Assembly: GCA_025677815.1 (NCBI GenBank)
Contig: JAIXMP010000056.1
Coordinates: 1 to 64,000, forward strand
DNA length: 64,000 nt
Source: Phascolomyces articulosus
Lineage: Eukaryota > Mucoromycota > Mucoromycetes > Mucorales > Lichtheimiaceae
Direction of reading: 5' to 3'
In this document: positions 9,970 through 21,999 of the stretch, piece after piece
How the letters are laid out: every line of letters starts with the position of its first letter
How positions within the stretch are numbered: position 1 is the stretch's first letter
Notes under the pieces: generated by a model
What the model was told of the DNA's origin: nothing
Seen by the model: the letters and a program-made list of their open reading frames with translations, nothing else
Database searches by the model: none
Position numbers and translations under genes: made by a program

Positions 9970-11270
9970 TTACTGACTCTTTCTTAGTTTATTACTGTTC
10001 ACAGTCCATAAACCCAGTATATAATTTAAACGGATCAGTAATAGATCCCGGGCCATTTGAACCGAATCCATCATTAAATTAATTTTACTGCCATCAATTT
10101 CGTGCCAATTGACTTGAACTTCTTGGATAGGTATCTTCTGGAGTTGTGCAATCATTAAACATTCAATATCAAAAATCCAGCGCTCTACGTGCATATTTGG
10201 AAATATCAGTTGAGCGGACTTCCGGGTGAATAATTTAAAACCGCATTGAGTATCCTCTATGCCTCGAATGCCAAGGATATAAACAAGACTATGAAAGGAT
10301 CGCATTAAAAAGTTTCGAACGAATGATCGCTATAAGTAGAATACGATAGATAGTTGATAGAGAAAGATGAGTTATTTTTTTTGTCATAGAACACTTTGGG
10401 AGGCATTTACATTTTCCGTTAAATATTGACATCAGATCGAATATAATAAATTAATTTACCTTTACAACAGCTTCAGTAGAAACCAAATGAGATCTGGAAC
10501 CAACTGCAACGCCATGACCATCCTTTGTAATCTTATCCAATGCAGCTTCGAGTTTTTGTAAATCTGCAAACTTTGTAGCACCATCCGCATCCACCATTAA
10601 ACAACGTTCGCCTCTTGCACACAGCATACCCTTAATAAATATAATTCAATAAATTTCCTTCTTTTGTGTACCGTTTATGCAACTTAAAGTATGAATCTGA
10701 TTATATATTTAATTACCTGAGTAACTGCACCGCCTTTGCCTCTATTCTTTTCTAAACCTAGTACTCGTATGTCAACATTTCCATCGTGAGATTTGGCGAA
10801 TTCCAATGCAACTTGAATGGTATTATCACGACTACCATCGTCCACAATCAATATTTCATAGGTAAATTTTTTGTTTCGTTGTTCTTTCTGCTGTAAAAAC
10901 TCGATGGCTTCGGTCAGCATGGTTGGTAATCGTTTACTTTCATCGAATGCAGGTACGATGCAAGAAAGGGACACTGTGGGAGTATCAAAGATGGACGGGA
11001 GCTGTTTCTGTTCATTATTATCTTTGGCATCCTTATAATATTTTTCACTTTCGGTTCTTTTTCGAGGTTTTGGTGAAAACAAGACGAGAAAACCGAGTAA
11101 CTAAAAGTTTATAACATATATGGAACACAAAAAATATGTAAATATGTAACGCGTTTTCAGTTTACATATCATACACTCGAATCCAAGAAATGAAAATAGT
11201 ACAAAAGCAATAAACTAACCGAGGCAACAAGTGTAACCAGTGCAGTCAAGGTGAGTGCGATGACTGACAT
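9970..11270 (-). CDS. alg5: dolichyl-phosphate beta-glucosyltransferase (Alg5)
   Basis: Four exons (11270-11220, 11100-10717, 10630-10460, 10329-9970) give 321 aa, close to the usual 320-335. Alg5 transfers glucose from UDP-Glc to dolichyl phosphate on the cytosolic face of the ER; the Dol-P-Glc feeds the last steps of N-glycan precursor assembly. Residues 1-25 form the N-terminal membrane anchor. The GT2 domain follows: [28 protein letters not shown], a glycine-rich [13 protein letters not shown], and the metal-binding [10 protein letters not shown] (D-x-D). The QCGFKLFTR and VERWIFDIE blocks are typical of Alg5/DPM-type enzymes. The ATG at 11270 is chosen because it supplies the membrane segment and joins in phase. 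The gene is divergent from POP1, with 189 bp between start codons. Confidence 0.94.
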
Positions 11271-11459
11271 GGAAATGTATATTAAAGAATGTAAAGGAAA
11301 GGTAGATAAAATTTAGCGTATGGTGACAGTAACAAGAATAAGGACGAAATTGGAGGAATATAACCTCAAATGGCAACCAATAGCAGCTGCCAGCATTGCA
11401 GCAATAAATCAGCTGGGATAACTCTGTCTACTTTTTTTTTTTTCTTGTTGAAAACAATT
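11271..11459. promoter_or_regulatory. shared divergent promoter ALG5/POP1
   Basis: Only 189 bp separate the ALG5 and POP1 start codons, so one bidirectional promoter must serve both. An oligo-T/C pyrimidine tract lies just upstream of the POP1 start. A longer in-frame POP1 start at 11370 is possible but would shorten the spacer further and adds a Cys-rich, non-conserved leader. Confidence 0.5.
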
Positions 11460-14400
11460 ATGTCAACACCTGAAAAGAGATCAGCTCCAGATCATAGTAA
11501 TTTGACTGGTCGACAAAAACGACAAGGTATCCATAATAGAAGAAACATTGTTATCCATGATAAAAGTTAATGAATTATTCTCTCCAGCCAAAAATAGCAA
11601 TGCGCGAAAAATCGGTACACCAGCTGAATTTACAAACATCTTAGGTAAGCTGATCGCGACTAGAAAAAATAGATCTCAACCACCAGAAATGCTGATTTAT
11701 AAAGTACGGTTTTAAATTATAGCAAAAGATACTCCACGCGTTGCAGGAGCAATCCGGGCCGATGAATTTACTGCTGCACGTATACAAGAGATCAATGCTA
11801 TGCAAACTGCTATAAAAAATGCAGGGTATCTATTTCCAAAAAGATAAATTTTTGATCGGTTCTCCCCACCAAAAGAAAAAGAGAAGACTGACAATGAATG
11901 CATATGTCTAGTTCTGCCTTGAATACGTTGACATTCCAAGCATTACCCCGTGATATGCGACGACGTGCGGCAAGCCATAAACTTACTCGTCTTCCTGCTC
12001 ATTTGCGCGCGAAAGCAGCCCGTGAGGTAATTTGATTTTGTGAAATTAAAATGTTCACTTGCAGTATTTCGTTAATAGTGTCGTGTTTATCGATTAGATG
12101 GAAAACAGCCCCCCAGCAAAAAGAAAAACACGGCGCGGAAAACGTCAAAATAAGGATGATGTAGTATCACGCGAATATCTTAGGCGACAAAGTAAAGTGG
12201 GAAAAAATGGTTGAATATTACCTGAAAAATTATTAAGCGATACTAATCATTATGTTACAATGGGTATGTTATCAGAGGATAACAAATGGTTGGAAACACA
12301 CATTTACCACACCAAACGTATGCATATGAACAATATTTGGGGGTATAGATTGGCTGCCCATCCAAATGTCAAATCCGCAAGATCATTTTACCGAGCATTT
12401 CAACATACGTCTATTATTCATGATGCATCATATATCGGATGTTTGGAATTGGTCGGTAAACAGCAAGATATAACAACAATTATGAATCCTTTAACTGATA
12501 TTACATTTCCATCAGTTGGAAGTGAAAGGTATAGTTAGCTGCTAAAGCCATGAATTCTTGGATTAAACACAAAGAGTTGACTGTTTTCCTTTTCTTTATT
12601 AGGTTTACCAAAGGGCAGAGGGTTGGACATACCCATATCTATGAGTACTTGAACTGCCCAGTAAAACCAATTTGTCCAGTTACATTTATATGGAAACCAA
12701 ATGAAACGGAAGAAAATGCGCGGGTATTGTGGCTGTGGATTCATCCATCAGCTTTTGAGGAAGTAGTTCAACAAATTAGATATGCATGTGAACGTACTGA
12801 GCAAAGTAATATATATGTTTGATATGTCATATAAACATCTATAGGGAATTATGTGATAACAGATAATGATTCACACTATTTATAACTTTTAGATAATACT
12901 GTTGATGTCAACGATTTACGCGATGAATTTATTCGATTTGATTTTGCAGGTGCAAGGACAACTGCACTTTTACAAGCCATTTTAAATCCTGTGGAAGAAA
13001 GTGACCATATGGACAGGGATGCTTCGCTGACTTACAAAAGCAGTAAAGTTTGGCGTGATCTCTATCATTTACGGTCTGCAAGTTCACTGCCTCCAGGATC
13101 AGTGATTGGACTCTCCGTTCAAGACCCCCGTTTGGCGTGAGTAGATTATTGTTACGCTTTATTCACTTTAGTAAATGTTGCTGACTTCCTTTGTTTCTAA
13201 ATAGTTTTGCTCAAAAGGTCCCTAAACGAATCAACAGTGTCCCTTTAAAAGCAGAAGCTACGCTGACTGAATTGTTTTCTCAATGGCCAGAGAATATTGC
13301 CTATTCAGATATTTGGGATACTAATACTCGTAAAAAAGTTCTAGAAAATCTACCATCTGAATATTCACTGGCACAGCGTCGTCAGGAGGTAAAAAAAAAA
13401 ATTACCTGACATGAACGATCGAGTCGATGGAATTTTTATTAATTTTTTTCTTGATGCTATATACTTGAATAATAGAATCTTTTACCGGGCACCAAATTGG
13501 AATTCAAATCAGATGATATACAAATTCCTGTACTTTTGATTCAACGTAGCTCAGGACAGATCAACAAAAGAGGTCAGCAAGATACGTGTAAAACAGAGTT
13601 GCTTGAAGGATGGACATTGATTTTGCCAAAGGGTTGCGCTATGCCATTTTGGAAATCATTCATGTTTGCAGGTGCACGTGTTGCTGGATATGAGGATCTA
13701 CGTGCGCTTTTGTTTGAAAGTGGAGTTCCATGCTACCCTTACGATTATCTTGGTTCACGGGCATGTGAAAATGTACGCAATATAGCAAAGCATGAAGCAA
13801 AAAGTGCATGGTTACGACGACCCCCGGCTAAACGTCTCAACTATAGCAAGATGGGGGTGGATCGGCCCTTTGATGCTGCTTTCGATACCCTTATTCCCAA
13901 GTTGACAACGTCAGATGGAATTAATGTGGACGAAGAAGCCAATAAACCAAGACCGGATTTTTATCTTTTGAGTTGTCTCAAGACGATAAACAGTGTATTA
14001 TTAGCAAATTCGGATGAGGAAGCACAAACAGCGCTATTATCTTCCCTTGTAGACTCATATAAAAAACGAGGATTAGAACCGATCACGAATCTGAGATTGG
14101 ATGCTGCTTTAATACAAGTACGACTCTCATTTTTTGATCGAGGACGCCCCGAATCCAATGCCATGATTTACTTGATCACTGATAATACAGAATATGACTC
14201 TCAAACAGCGTATATCCGTAAGCGACAGCAAGGAACGAGAAATAAAAGAAAACTGTTAGAGAACATTGAGCATGATGCGGATAACGACGAAGATTTAGCT
14301 CTTATGGAGATAGATCAAAAGGTATACTCTATTTTAATTCTGGATATATTAAAGGCCAATAAAATTGTATAAAGTATAAATAAAGCAGGGATTAACTTTC

Positions 14401-14738
14401 ACTACCTCACGATTCATTATCAGGAGAAGCCAGAGTTTCCTTCTTCAGGTGATCTCATTGGATATCTTACAACAGCCAATTTCTCTTTTGATGCAGGTTG
14501 TGGGTCTGGTTTGGGCGCATGCACCGCCCTTGGCATGCGTCGGCTACAGCAATTAGATTCAAGGTAAACAATAATTGAATTACTTTTTATTTATAGTTAT
14601 TTGTGTTGCGAAATAAAACTAATATACCGTTCAATCATTTACTATAGTCGTCAAAGAGAAATTAAAATGGTAGTCCTAGTTCGAAATCCGAAAGCACTTC
14701 AATGTAGACCTGCAAAATTACAATTTCTTTCAAAATAA
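11460..14738 (+). CDS. pop1: RNase P/MRP protein subunit Pop1
   Basis: Twelve exons (11460-11526, 11588-11644, 11723-11825, 11912-12026, 12098-12191, 12276-12528, 12603-12805, 12893-13136, 13205-13388, 13476-14321, 14424-14563, 14648-14738) give 798 aa, near yeast Pop1 (~875). Pop1 is the largest protein of nuclear RNase P and RNase MRP, needed for tRNA 5' processing and rRNA processing. The POP1 N-terminal domain shows ALPRDMRRRAASHK, an arginine/lysine-rich stretch, and DNKWLETHIYHTKRMHM followed by WGYRLA. The POPLD domain shows GWTLILPKGCAMPFWKSF, GARVAGYEDL and ESGVPCYPYDY. The C-terminal block contains DLIGYLTTANFS, and the protein ends LVRNPKALQCRPAKLQFLSK. An apparent TGA near 12214 lies inside the 12192-12275 intron. 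The gene converges on the phosphatase gene, 87 bp apart. Confidence 0.94.
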
Positions 14739-14825
14739 ATATAAATAATGTCTGATAAATCCATTTGCTATATATTATGATGATGATTATATATAATATC
14801 TAGTGTTGCAACATGCTTTTCTGTA

Positions 14826-17627
14826 CTATAGGTATATTGTTTGAAAGTCGATCATTGTCAACCTCTCGTCATAAAGTCGCTTCCACGTTTGGATAGATCC
14901 CCCAAAATCTGAAATCTCCCATATTCTAGCACGACGGGGCCATCCGATGTGACTGGCACCATAGCCGCTAAGACCTGAACCACCACCATAACAAAGAAAG
15001 ATACCATCTCGATCTAAGCAATAGTCGTTTACATGATCATGGCCACTATATATAAAAGCAAGTACGGGAATATTAACATACAAAGCATTTTTTCTATTTA
15101 TTTTTGAATGAATGTTCTTACCACCCAGTTACTTTAATATCACCAACTAACAAAGTGACGAATTAGTAAACATACATGTACTTTATTAAAAAACATAAAA
15201 TGCTTTGCTTCTTACCTGCTTTAATACTATCAAACACTTTGGCAGCACCTTCTTTTGGGCTACTTACGGATTCTCGTTTATCACCTAATCTTGGTGTTAT
15301 TTCGCCTTCTTTTTCGTTATATTCCCTGAATTATATGTGAGTCAATTTATTGCTTAATAGGTTGAAACGCAATAGTCAATATTCGTGTATATACAGACCA
15401 TATTGGAATGTGGAAATAGGCTATAGCATTTGGCTTTTCTGTTCCAAACTTGATATTTGCAAACGATGCCGATGTTGACTGTAGCCAGTCGAGCTGATCC
15501 TGTTTGATAAAATCGTATTCTTTTTTCGAATCATCCGTATAAGCTCCAGAATCTAAAAAGTATAATGTAAATAAATGATCCCTATAAATAATCATAGTGG
15601 TAAAACTGTTCATTAAACTGGGTAAAAATCAACTGTATCAACCGAGAATTATCAATAACCACATACCCTTCTTGGGTTTTGTTTGATAATACTTTGAGAA
15701 CATAATTTCCAACTCCAGAGACATGTAGCGGCCCACGTTGTGTCAATGAATATGGCATTCGTAACATAGTAGTCAATAATTCTTCTCGAGTGAGATCGCT
15801 TTCATCATCATGATTTCCAAAAATAGCAGCCTATCGTGTCATAAACAGAATTAATAGAAATATATCGATAGTAGTATGAATGCTATAAAATAATCATTTT
15901 ACCCATGGTACTTTTCGTTGAATTACAGGGTCTGCAAATTTAAATGTAGCAGCCCGAGCATCATTGACACCTAAATTTATTATTTAAATATTAAAGGAAA
16001 CCAGAAATGATATCACAAATGATTATATGGTGAGTATAGTACCTTCTCCATTTATATTATCACCTGAAAATACAACAAGGTCAGGAGATTCCGTGTCCAA
16101 AAGTGACTCAATATATTTAATGGTCGTACTGTCACCGTCACATTCCATCTGGTATACGTACATAGATTATTAACTATAATGCCGTACCATCAACAATAAG
16201 TAATAATTTAGTTATACACACATTACTAGGGATATCTCGACATTTTCCTTCCTCGTTTGTGAAATGTAAATCGGCCAGTTGAAGAATTTTAAAAGACCCA
16301 TTATCATTAAATCCAAGAGGTTCCGTGGTTGGAAGCTCTAAGAAATACGCAAGATTTAAACTGTGCTCAATTTTTTCAGCAGTATAATAAAAGGATAAAG
16401 CTTACCTTGATAATCTCGACGGTAAAATAAAAAGGTAGGTTCACCAAAACCCCCTTTTCCATCTTTTTCGCTATTCAGATCTACCGGTATTTTGGTCCAG
16501 CCAAAAGGAACAATGGATGGATGTCCATATTCAATAGCTAGATCCTGGATAGCATTTTCAAAATCTTCGTCTTTAGGATTTTCTTTGACTTGATACCAAA
16601 GGTGAATTGATGCACCACGTATAGTAAGTTGATTTAAATCCACATCCACCTTATGATACCCTTCAGGGATACTTTGGTCATTCAGAATAATTACGACACT
16701 AGGTTTTTGTTATTATAAAGAGTATTTTAAGGAATTATCAGTTAGTAACATCTCACAGTGGTACATATCCTCCATTATCCTGTCAAAGTTATGAGTACTT
16801 ACTCTGTCACAGGTGGCTTCCCACGTTCACGTTGATAGAAAATGTACACGCGCGTGCCTACAACAACTCCTTCGTTGACATCTTTTTCCACTCTATGCCA
16901 TCCCTATTTAATACAAAGAAATTTAACCAGAGCCCTTATTCAACTGTTACTTTATCCATTCCCTCTCCCTCTTCCATGTATCGTACATCCATATAACAAT
17001 CGTCTGTCAAGCAGCTTTTTGCAGATATCGCAGTAATCGGATCTTTTGCACCAAGTTAGTCTATGGTCATTTTTGAAAATAGTATGCTAAAAATGGCAAA
17101 TTACCTTTCTTTCCTTCTTGACTATAAAACATATAAATAGATTGCCCACCAACGCCGTGGTTTAAATTTACTGGTATGCGCAAATAATCTGCGGAAACGA
17201 CAGGATGAGCACCTGTTTTCACGATAATTGAAGTAATAGCATTACGACTTATTGTTGTATCCTTAGTATAATATAGCGCCAAAGCTGTATCGTCTGATCC
17301 ACCTTCATTAAGATTGCCATCAAGACGAATCCACGCAGAGTCATTTTGAAATGATTGATCATCTGTTGTTTTGACAATTTTGATATCGGTAATAGGATCG
17401 GAAGCAGGATCGTCTTTTAAATCAAGATATACTTCCTTTGATAACTGTGTACCAGCATTAAGATCAACTGGAATACGCATGTAAGCAGGATTTCTTGCAC
17501 ACGCAAACTGTTTATCGCAAATAACAAGGGTTAAATCAGTTACATAGGATTTTACCAAGCATGTTGCTGTAGATAGTACCAACAGCAATAATAAAAGGTT
17601 GCCACGACAGTTTGTAGTTGTTCGCAT
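14826..17627 (-). CDS. secreted Dcr2/PAP-like metallophosphatase with six beta-prism-like repeats
   Basis: About ten exons; the first are 17627-17105, 17042-16951 and 16903-16803. The ATG at 17627 is preferred over an upstream in-frame ATG because it directly precedes a signal peptide (RGNLLLLLLVLSTATCLVKS). The N-terminal half has six repeats with the strand core R/K-x-x-x-D/N-L/V-N (RIPVDLN, RLDGNLN, RIPVNLN, RVEKDVN, KVDVDLN, KIPVDLN). Each is followed by a Y/F-rich strand such as YMFYSQ or FLFYRRDYQ, as in MABP/beta-prism domains. The C-terminal half is a calcineurin-like phosphoesterase: ILQLADLHF, VVFSGDNING, FGNHDDESD and SGHDHVNDYC supply the metal ligands. Fungal relatives are Dcr2 and Sia1. 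Sequence shows a secreted or luminal metal-dependent phosphatase; the substrate is unknown. Confidence 0.85.
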
Positions 17628-18181
17628 AAAGAGAAACTCTTGCATGGAAATTTTGGCCACCCGCTCTCCCTTATGAAAAAACTCCGGTAAGAATGTAAAG
17701 TGATGCACTCTGCTTAACAACTCAAAATCTACTGTGTAAAATCAGTGAATGAATTCTGGAGTTGTTAAAACTATGTTACATCATTTTGGAGTGCTTTGAA
17801 GAGAATGGCAGCTGAAGTTCTTTAAGTTGCTCTGTCTTTTTCAATGTTGATGAGAATATCATTATAAACATTGTAAATAATTTATAGATATAAGATTATT
17901 TGATTGTTTTGCTCCATCTTCTAAAGCACAATGCACACATACCCACAGTTATTTAGTGGTGATAATAGAAGGACATACTATGTCATGAATATCTAATAAA
18001 ATCAATTACCGTTATTAGACACTACTACATTCATAATACGTTTATAGAATAGATAGACTGAATGATATGATAATAATGAGTTAAATTTGTTGGTGGAAGG
18101 GTGCTGAGGAGGAATATCTTATACATGGTGCTATTGGCAGTGAGATAGCCCATGAAGAAATATACTAGAATCTATCACTGA

Positions 18182-18463
18182 GATAGGATGCTATAGATAT
18201 TAATTGTTTGAGCATCATTATTGCGCATGTACATTAATAAGTTAGATGTCTATTTTTCTTATGTTATAATAAAGTGCGTAAGTGTGTATACATAATTCCT
18301 ATGATTCATTATTAACAATGTTTTATGTTTTTTATATACGACCAGATAGATTATCCTGAAATAAGCCGACACCATAACAATAGACAAAAGACGATACCAA
18401 TAGGTATTCATATTTCATAATGATGGATATAAACATATACCAGTGTTACAACAGCATCCTATC
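18182..18463. repeat. possible MITE-like segment with 11-bp inverted ends
   Basis: GATAGGATGCT at 18182-18192 is matched exactly by AGCATCCTATC at 18453-18463. Related GATAG motifs lie just outside. No coding content. It could be a short non-autonomous element or chance in AT-rich DNA. Confidence 0.3.
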
Positions 18464-19526
18464 ATCTAGTTATCTATTTATCACTAGGATATCGTTATAT
18501 TTGATATTAAATATAGAGTATATCGTGCATGTCATACGGGCCAACTTTTGAAATTCTTCGCAGGAATAAACTTTACTTTATTCCTATGTTATAAATGATC
18601 AGAGGTATAAAATGCATTTTAAACTAGTGAATATAATAAATTAGCCTTAGAAAATGCAAGATACTTATGTCACATCACAGATACGATGATTACATCTTTA
18701 CATATCAATATATTTTCTTGTATCAAGATTCGTAGAATGCGTCTTTTAGCAATATTTTTTGGTATTTTTTCATATACTAATTTTCTCGTTAGTATAAATG
18801 CGTCTATCAACATTACTTCTCTTATCATGAAAATAAAAGCAAAATGAGGTTTTTGATGGTATGGGATACATAGTAATACATATCACAATAATATGGTGGT
18901 ACAAGTCTTTTTGAATAGGCCAGTATTTTTTTACATTCTTCAAAACGTTCTTTTACTTGGGGTGTCAATCTTTCCACAATCCATGTATATAGAGTAATAC
19001 TTGAATAATAAAAATTATTGAATAATATCCTGGTGTTGCATTAATATTCTGTGCATACGTATATTATTAAGTTCCAAGAATATTTTGATTTATGTGATTT
19101 TTCTCGTAAGGTTATAGCCGTGTCATATAAAGGCTTATAATATACATATTTTCATATAGCAAATACTAAAAATGATGATAATACATATGCGATGTACTGG
19201 AATTCTATACTGTTCATTTTATACGTGTATCGATCCGGTTTTCGTATCACGATAGAGAATTTCATAAAATACATAATGTATCAGTGAAAAGTTAAAAAAA
19301 AGTTGTAGAAAATGAAAACGCATAACATATAAGATCCAGAAAGCAAATTTAGATTTTAAGAAACATTAACAGCAGGATTTTTTTTAGCATTGTTGGTACC
19401 TACCAAAAAAAATATATATCATCACTTGGATTACATTACTCTGTATTATAATATTGGAAGAAAGGTAATCTCATGTTGTTGTCTTCAGTATTAATAACTC
19501 TAAAAGAGGCCCGCTTCAGTGTATTA

Positions 19527-19556
19527 ACTCGTTTACTATGTAGCGAGTTAATTATC
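19527..19556. repeat. perfect 9-bp inverted repeat
   Basis: ATTAACTCG and CGAGTTAAT are separated by 12 bp in otherwise unstructured spacer. It may be a protein-binding palindrome or an RNA hairpin. No neighbouring gene explains it. Confidence 0.35.
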
Positions 19557-20467
19557 CTGGAGTCTCGTCCCCTTCCAAAATTAGAAATTCCCCAAGTTAA
19601 AACAGACCAATTTTTGCCAAAACCTTATTCTTTAAAAAGTTAACATGGGCTACCATTGACATAAAAGCTACATGCCAGGAATTAAAAGGTTAATATCCAA
19701 TAACTATAATCATTGTGGGTATATATATAACTGTATCACATTGGCTTTACAAGCATCAACATGATCAATAGAACCATATAATAGATTCGATAGGTAGGAT
19801 AAAGAAAGTCGCACTGGCAGTTCTTTAAAACCTTTCAAAGAAGGGTATGCAATACAGGTATACTGATTGGTTTGTTGTTAGTAGCATACGTAATATAGTA
19901 AAATGGTAATCTAGAATTCTTTCATTTTAATTAAGGTAAAAATTTATGGAATAATAAGAATAGTAGATTGTACTATTTTAATGCTGTTGTTGTTATTGTG
20001 TTTTTTTTTCATACAACTATTATGCCATGTGGCACGATTTTTCGTGTATGCAGGTTGTTAATCCCTACTTAAAATGGATGTAATAGTGAACAAAGAAGAA
20101 TATACACCATGCAAATAATTTAGGTAGTTTAGCCCCTAATAATAACAACAGTCAAACTCTCGTTTTATATGTTTGTCTTTTGATGGTTGTTTTTATTTAT
20201 TTATTGTACGCTATATTGTACGTATGTATATGTAATGAAGATATATATATGATATAAAATAAACACGCTAATAAATAGCTTGAATCAATATTAATATAAA
20301 GCAGTAGTATAAATTACAAGAAATGGTGAGTCCAAGTGAGGTTCAAATAAAAATTGCTTGGCACTCCGAAATTGTAATAAGTGATAGAATTTTAAGGAGG
20401 TAAAAAAAAAGGAGGCTATTATTGGGATTGGTGATACAAGTAAGGCAAACCTTTGAAAGGAGAGGAA

Positions 20468-20476
20468 TATAAAAAG
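20468..20476 (+). promoter_or_regulatory. TATA-like box of the small secreted peptide gene
   Basis: TATAAAAAG lies 139 bp upstream of the start codon, followed by a long T-rich tract, a common promoter layout in fungi. Position and motif only. Confidence 0.4.
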
Positions 20477-20614
20477 ATTTCTTTTTTTTTCTTTCATTGT
20501 TATCCAAAGTTTCGGGCATCAACCTCTTTTTCCATTCTTTATTAATTTTTTTTATATTGACTCAACATATCTCTCAAATATAAATCCTACAAACGCATTC
20601 GTTTAAATCAAACT

Positions 20615-20809
20615 ATGAAGTTTTCACACGGATATCAGAATTCAACAACAACCTTTTTAATTCTTATAATTTGTATCCTATTTTCAATGTCTATCACCAA
20701 GACCAGTGCAGCACCTATGCCAGCATCGTTTAAAAGAGTTGATTGCGTCGTTGCAGCAGGAAGCCGGTCACCTTTTTGTGGTGGTGGTGGTGGACCTCGT
20801 CATCCTTGA
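20615..20809 (+). CDS. small secreted two-cysteine peptide precursor, 64 aa
   Basis: A clear signal peptide (residues ~1-33, hydrophobic core FLILIICILFSM) ends before APMPA with a plausible cleavage after TSA. The remaining ~31 residues read APMPASFKR then VDCVVAAGSRSPFC, a run of five glycines and PRHP. The KR pair is a Kex2-type site, so processing would release a 23-residue peptide with exactly two Cys spaced to form a 12-residue loop. The context is good for expression: a TATA-like box upstream, an A/T-rich leader and more than 1 kb of free sequence downstream. No family is recognised. A secreted signal, pheromone-like or antimicrobial role is speculation. Confidence 0.6.
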   Translation: MKFSHGYQNSTTTFLILIICILFSMSITKTSAAPMPASFKRVDCVVAAGSRSPFCGGGGGPRHP

Positions 20810-21999
20810 ATGTAGCTTATCAACAGCTATTGTTTGTTATTAGCCCTTCTGTGTTGTATTTGTTTTTATCCCATTCCATTCTCTTTTTATTATTATTATT
20901 GATATTATAGTTTTATATAATATATCGTATGTTTTAGTTCTTTATCATCAAAACCTTTCTTTTGTACTTTCTTTTTCTTTTCTGTATTCCATATATGAAA
21001 CAGTTTTTTTTTTTTTTTTGTTAAAATCCTTTGTTTGTCTAGTGAAATAAAAAGGATACTCTCAAACAAAAAATAGTCAATGTTATTAGTAAACTGATCT
21101 ATGTATCTCACACGGTTTACACGTCGATATATAAACTGTATTAAATTTTTATAACGATATTATTTCTATCTTTCCTGCCCTCAAGTAATAAGAGTAACTT
21201 ATGGTATGTCCATTATAGTATATTTAATGCAATCATAAATAAGTAAATAAACAGGCTCTATACTCAAAAAAAAAATCGTACAAAATGGTTATATAAGCAA
21301 CTGATAATTGAGGATTTAAACAGTGAGAGAGCATCTTGATCTTGATATTTTACTACTCTTCAATAAAATATGGAATATTTATGGTTTTTCTGTTGGAAAT
21401 GTTCTATTGACTTTTATTGCTTACACAAATAATAGTATCTCAACATAAATATTGGAAGTGGTGAACGATAAGAGCAAAGAAAAGGTTGTGCTTGATAATT
21501 TGAAATGGCTAATAGTGATTTGAAACATTATCAACAGGATTAACATGCCACATATTCAAGACGGAAATGGATAAAAAAACAACTTATATATATATACAAG
21601 TTGTTGAAATTTCTACTGCTTAACAATTCTTTCCATCATGGCGTCAGTAGCAGTAGCTACTATTATTGAACCAATTGAAATTAAGTATATAACAATATAC
21701 TATATGTACATTGATCCATCTTTATCATGTTTGACCAACTTATAGTTCTTATACTATACTTGTTATTATTGGTAACATTGTTAGCCATGTAGGTTAAAGC
21801 CAGATCCCGTTGTTGATAGAGCACGTTTCAGCGAAGTACCAGAGAAAATAGAAAGAATATAAACTGCTTCTGGAAGATGAATAGAGAATATTCTTAATAC
21901 TTTGATAATTGGGTTATGTTTTTGGATTTGAAAAAAATTGAAACTAAGTCCAACGAGTATTTAATAAAGAACAAACTCCAAAAAACTCCCTTCAAGATA
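20810..21999. other. intergenic, no gene
   Basis: The 3' flank of the small peptide gene, then AT-rich sequence with T-runs. An in-frame ATG at 21916 would lengthen the next gene by 28 non-conserved residues and is not preferred. Confidence 0.55.

Larger units (their letters stand above)
17628..20467. other. 2.8-kb AT-rich intergenic region
   Basis: No supported exon on either strand. It holds an inverted 11-bp pair bounding ~280 bp (18182-18463), a perfect 9-bp hairpin (19527-19556) and many TATA runs. Longest open frames are short and without motif. Confidence 0.6.

Noticed and set aside
11370..11459. Upstream in-frame start for POP1
   Set aside because: The added 30 residues are Cys-rich and then a poly-Phe run from a T tract, unlike Pop1 N termini; the ATG at 11460 has a better context.
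12192..12275. Apparent stop codon in POP1 after the basic stretch
   Set aside because: The stop lies inside an intron; splicing from 12191 to 12276 joins to the conserved DNKWLETHIYHTKR block in frame.
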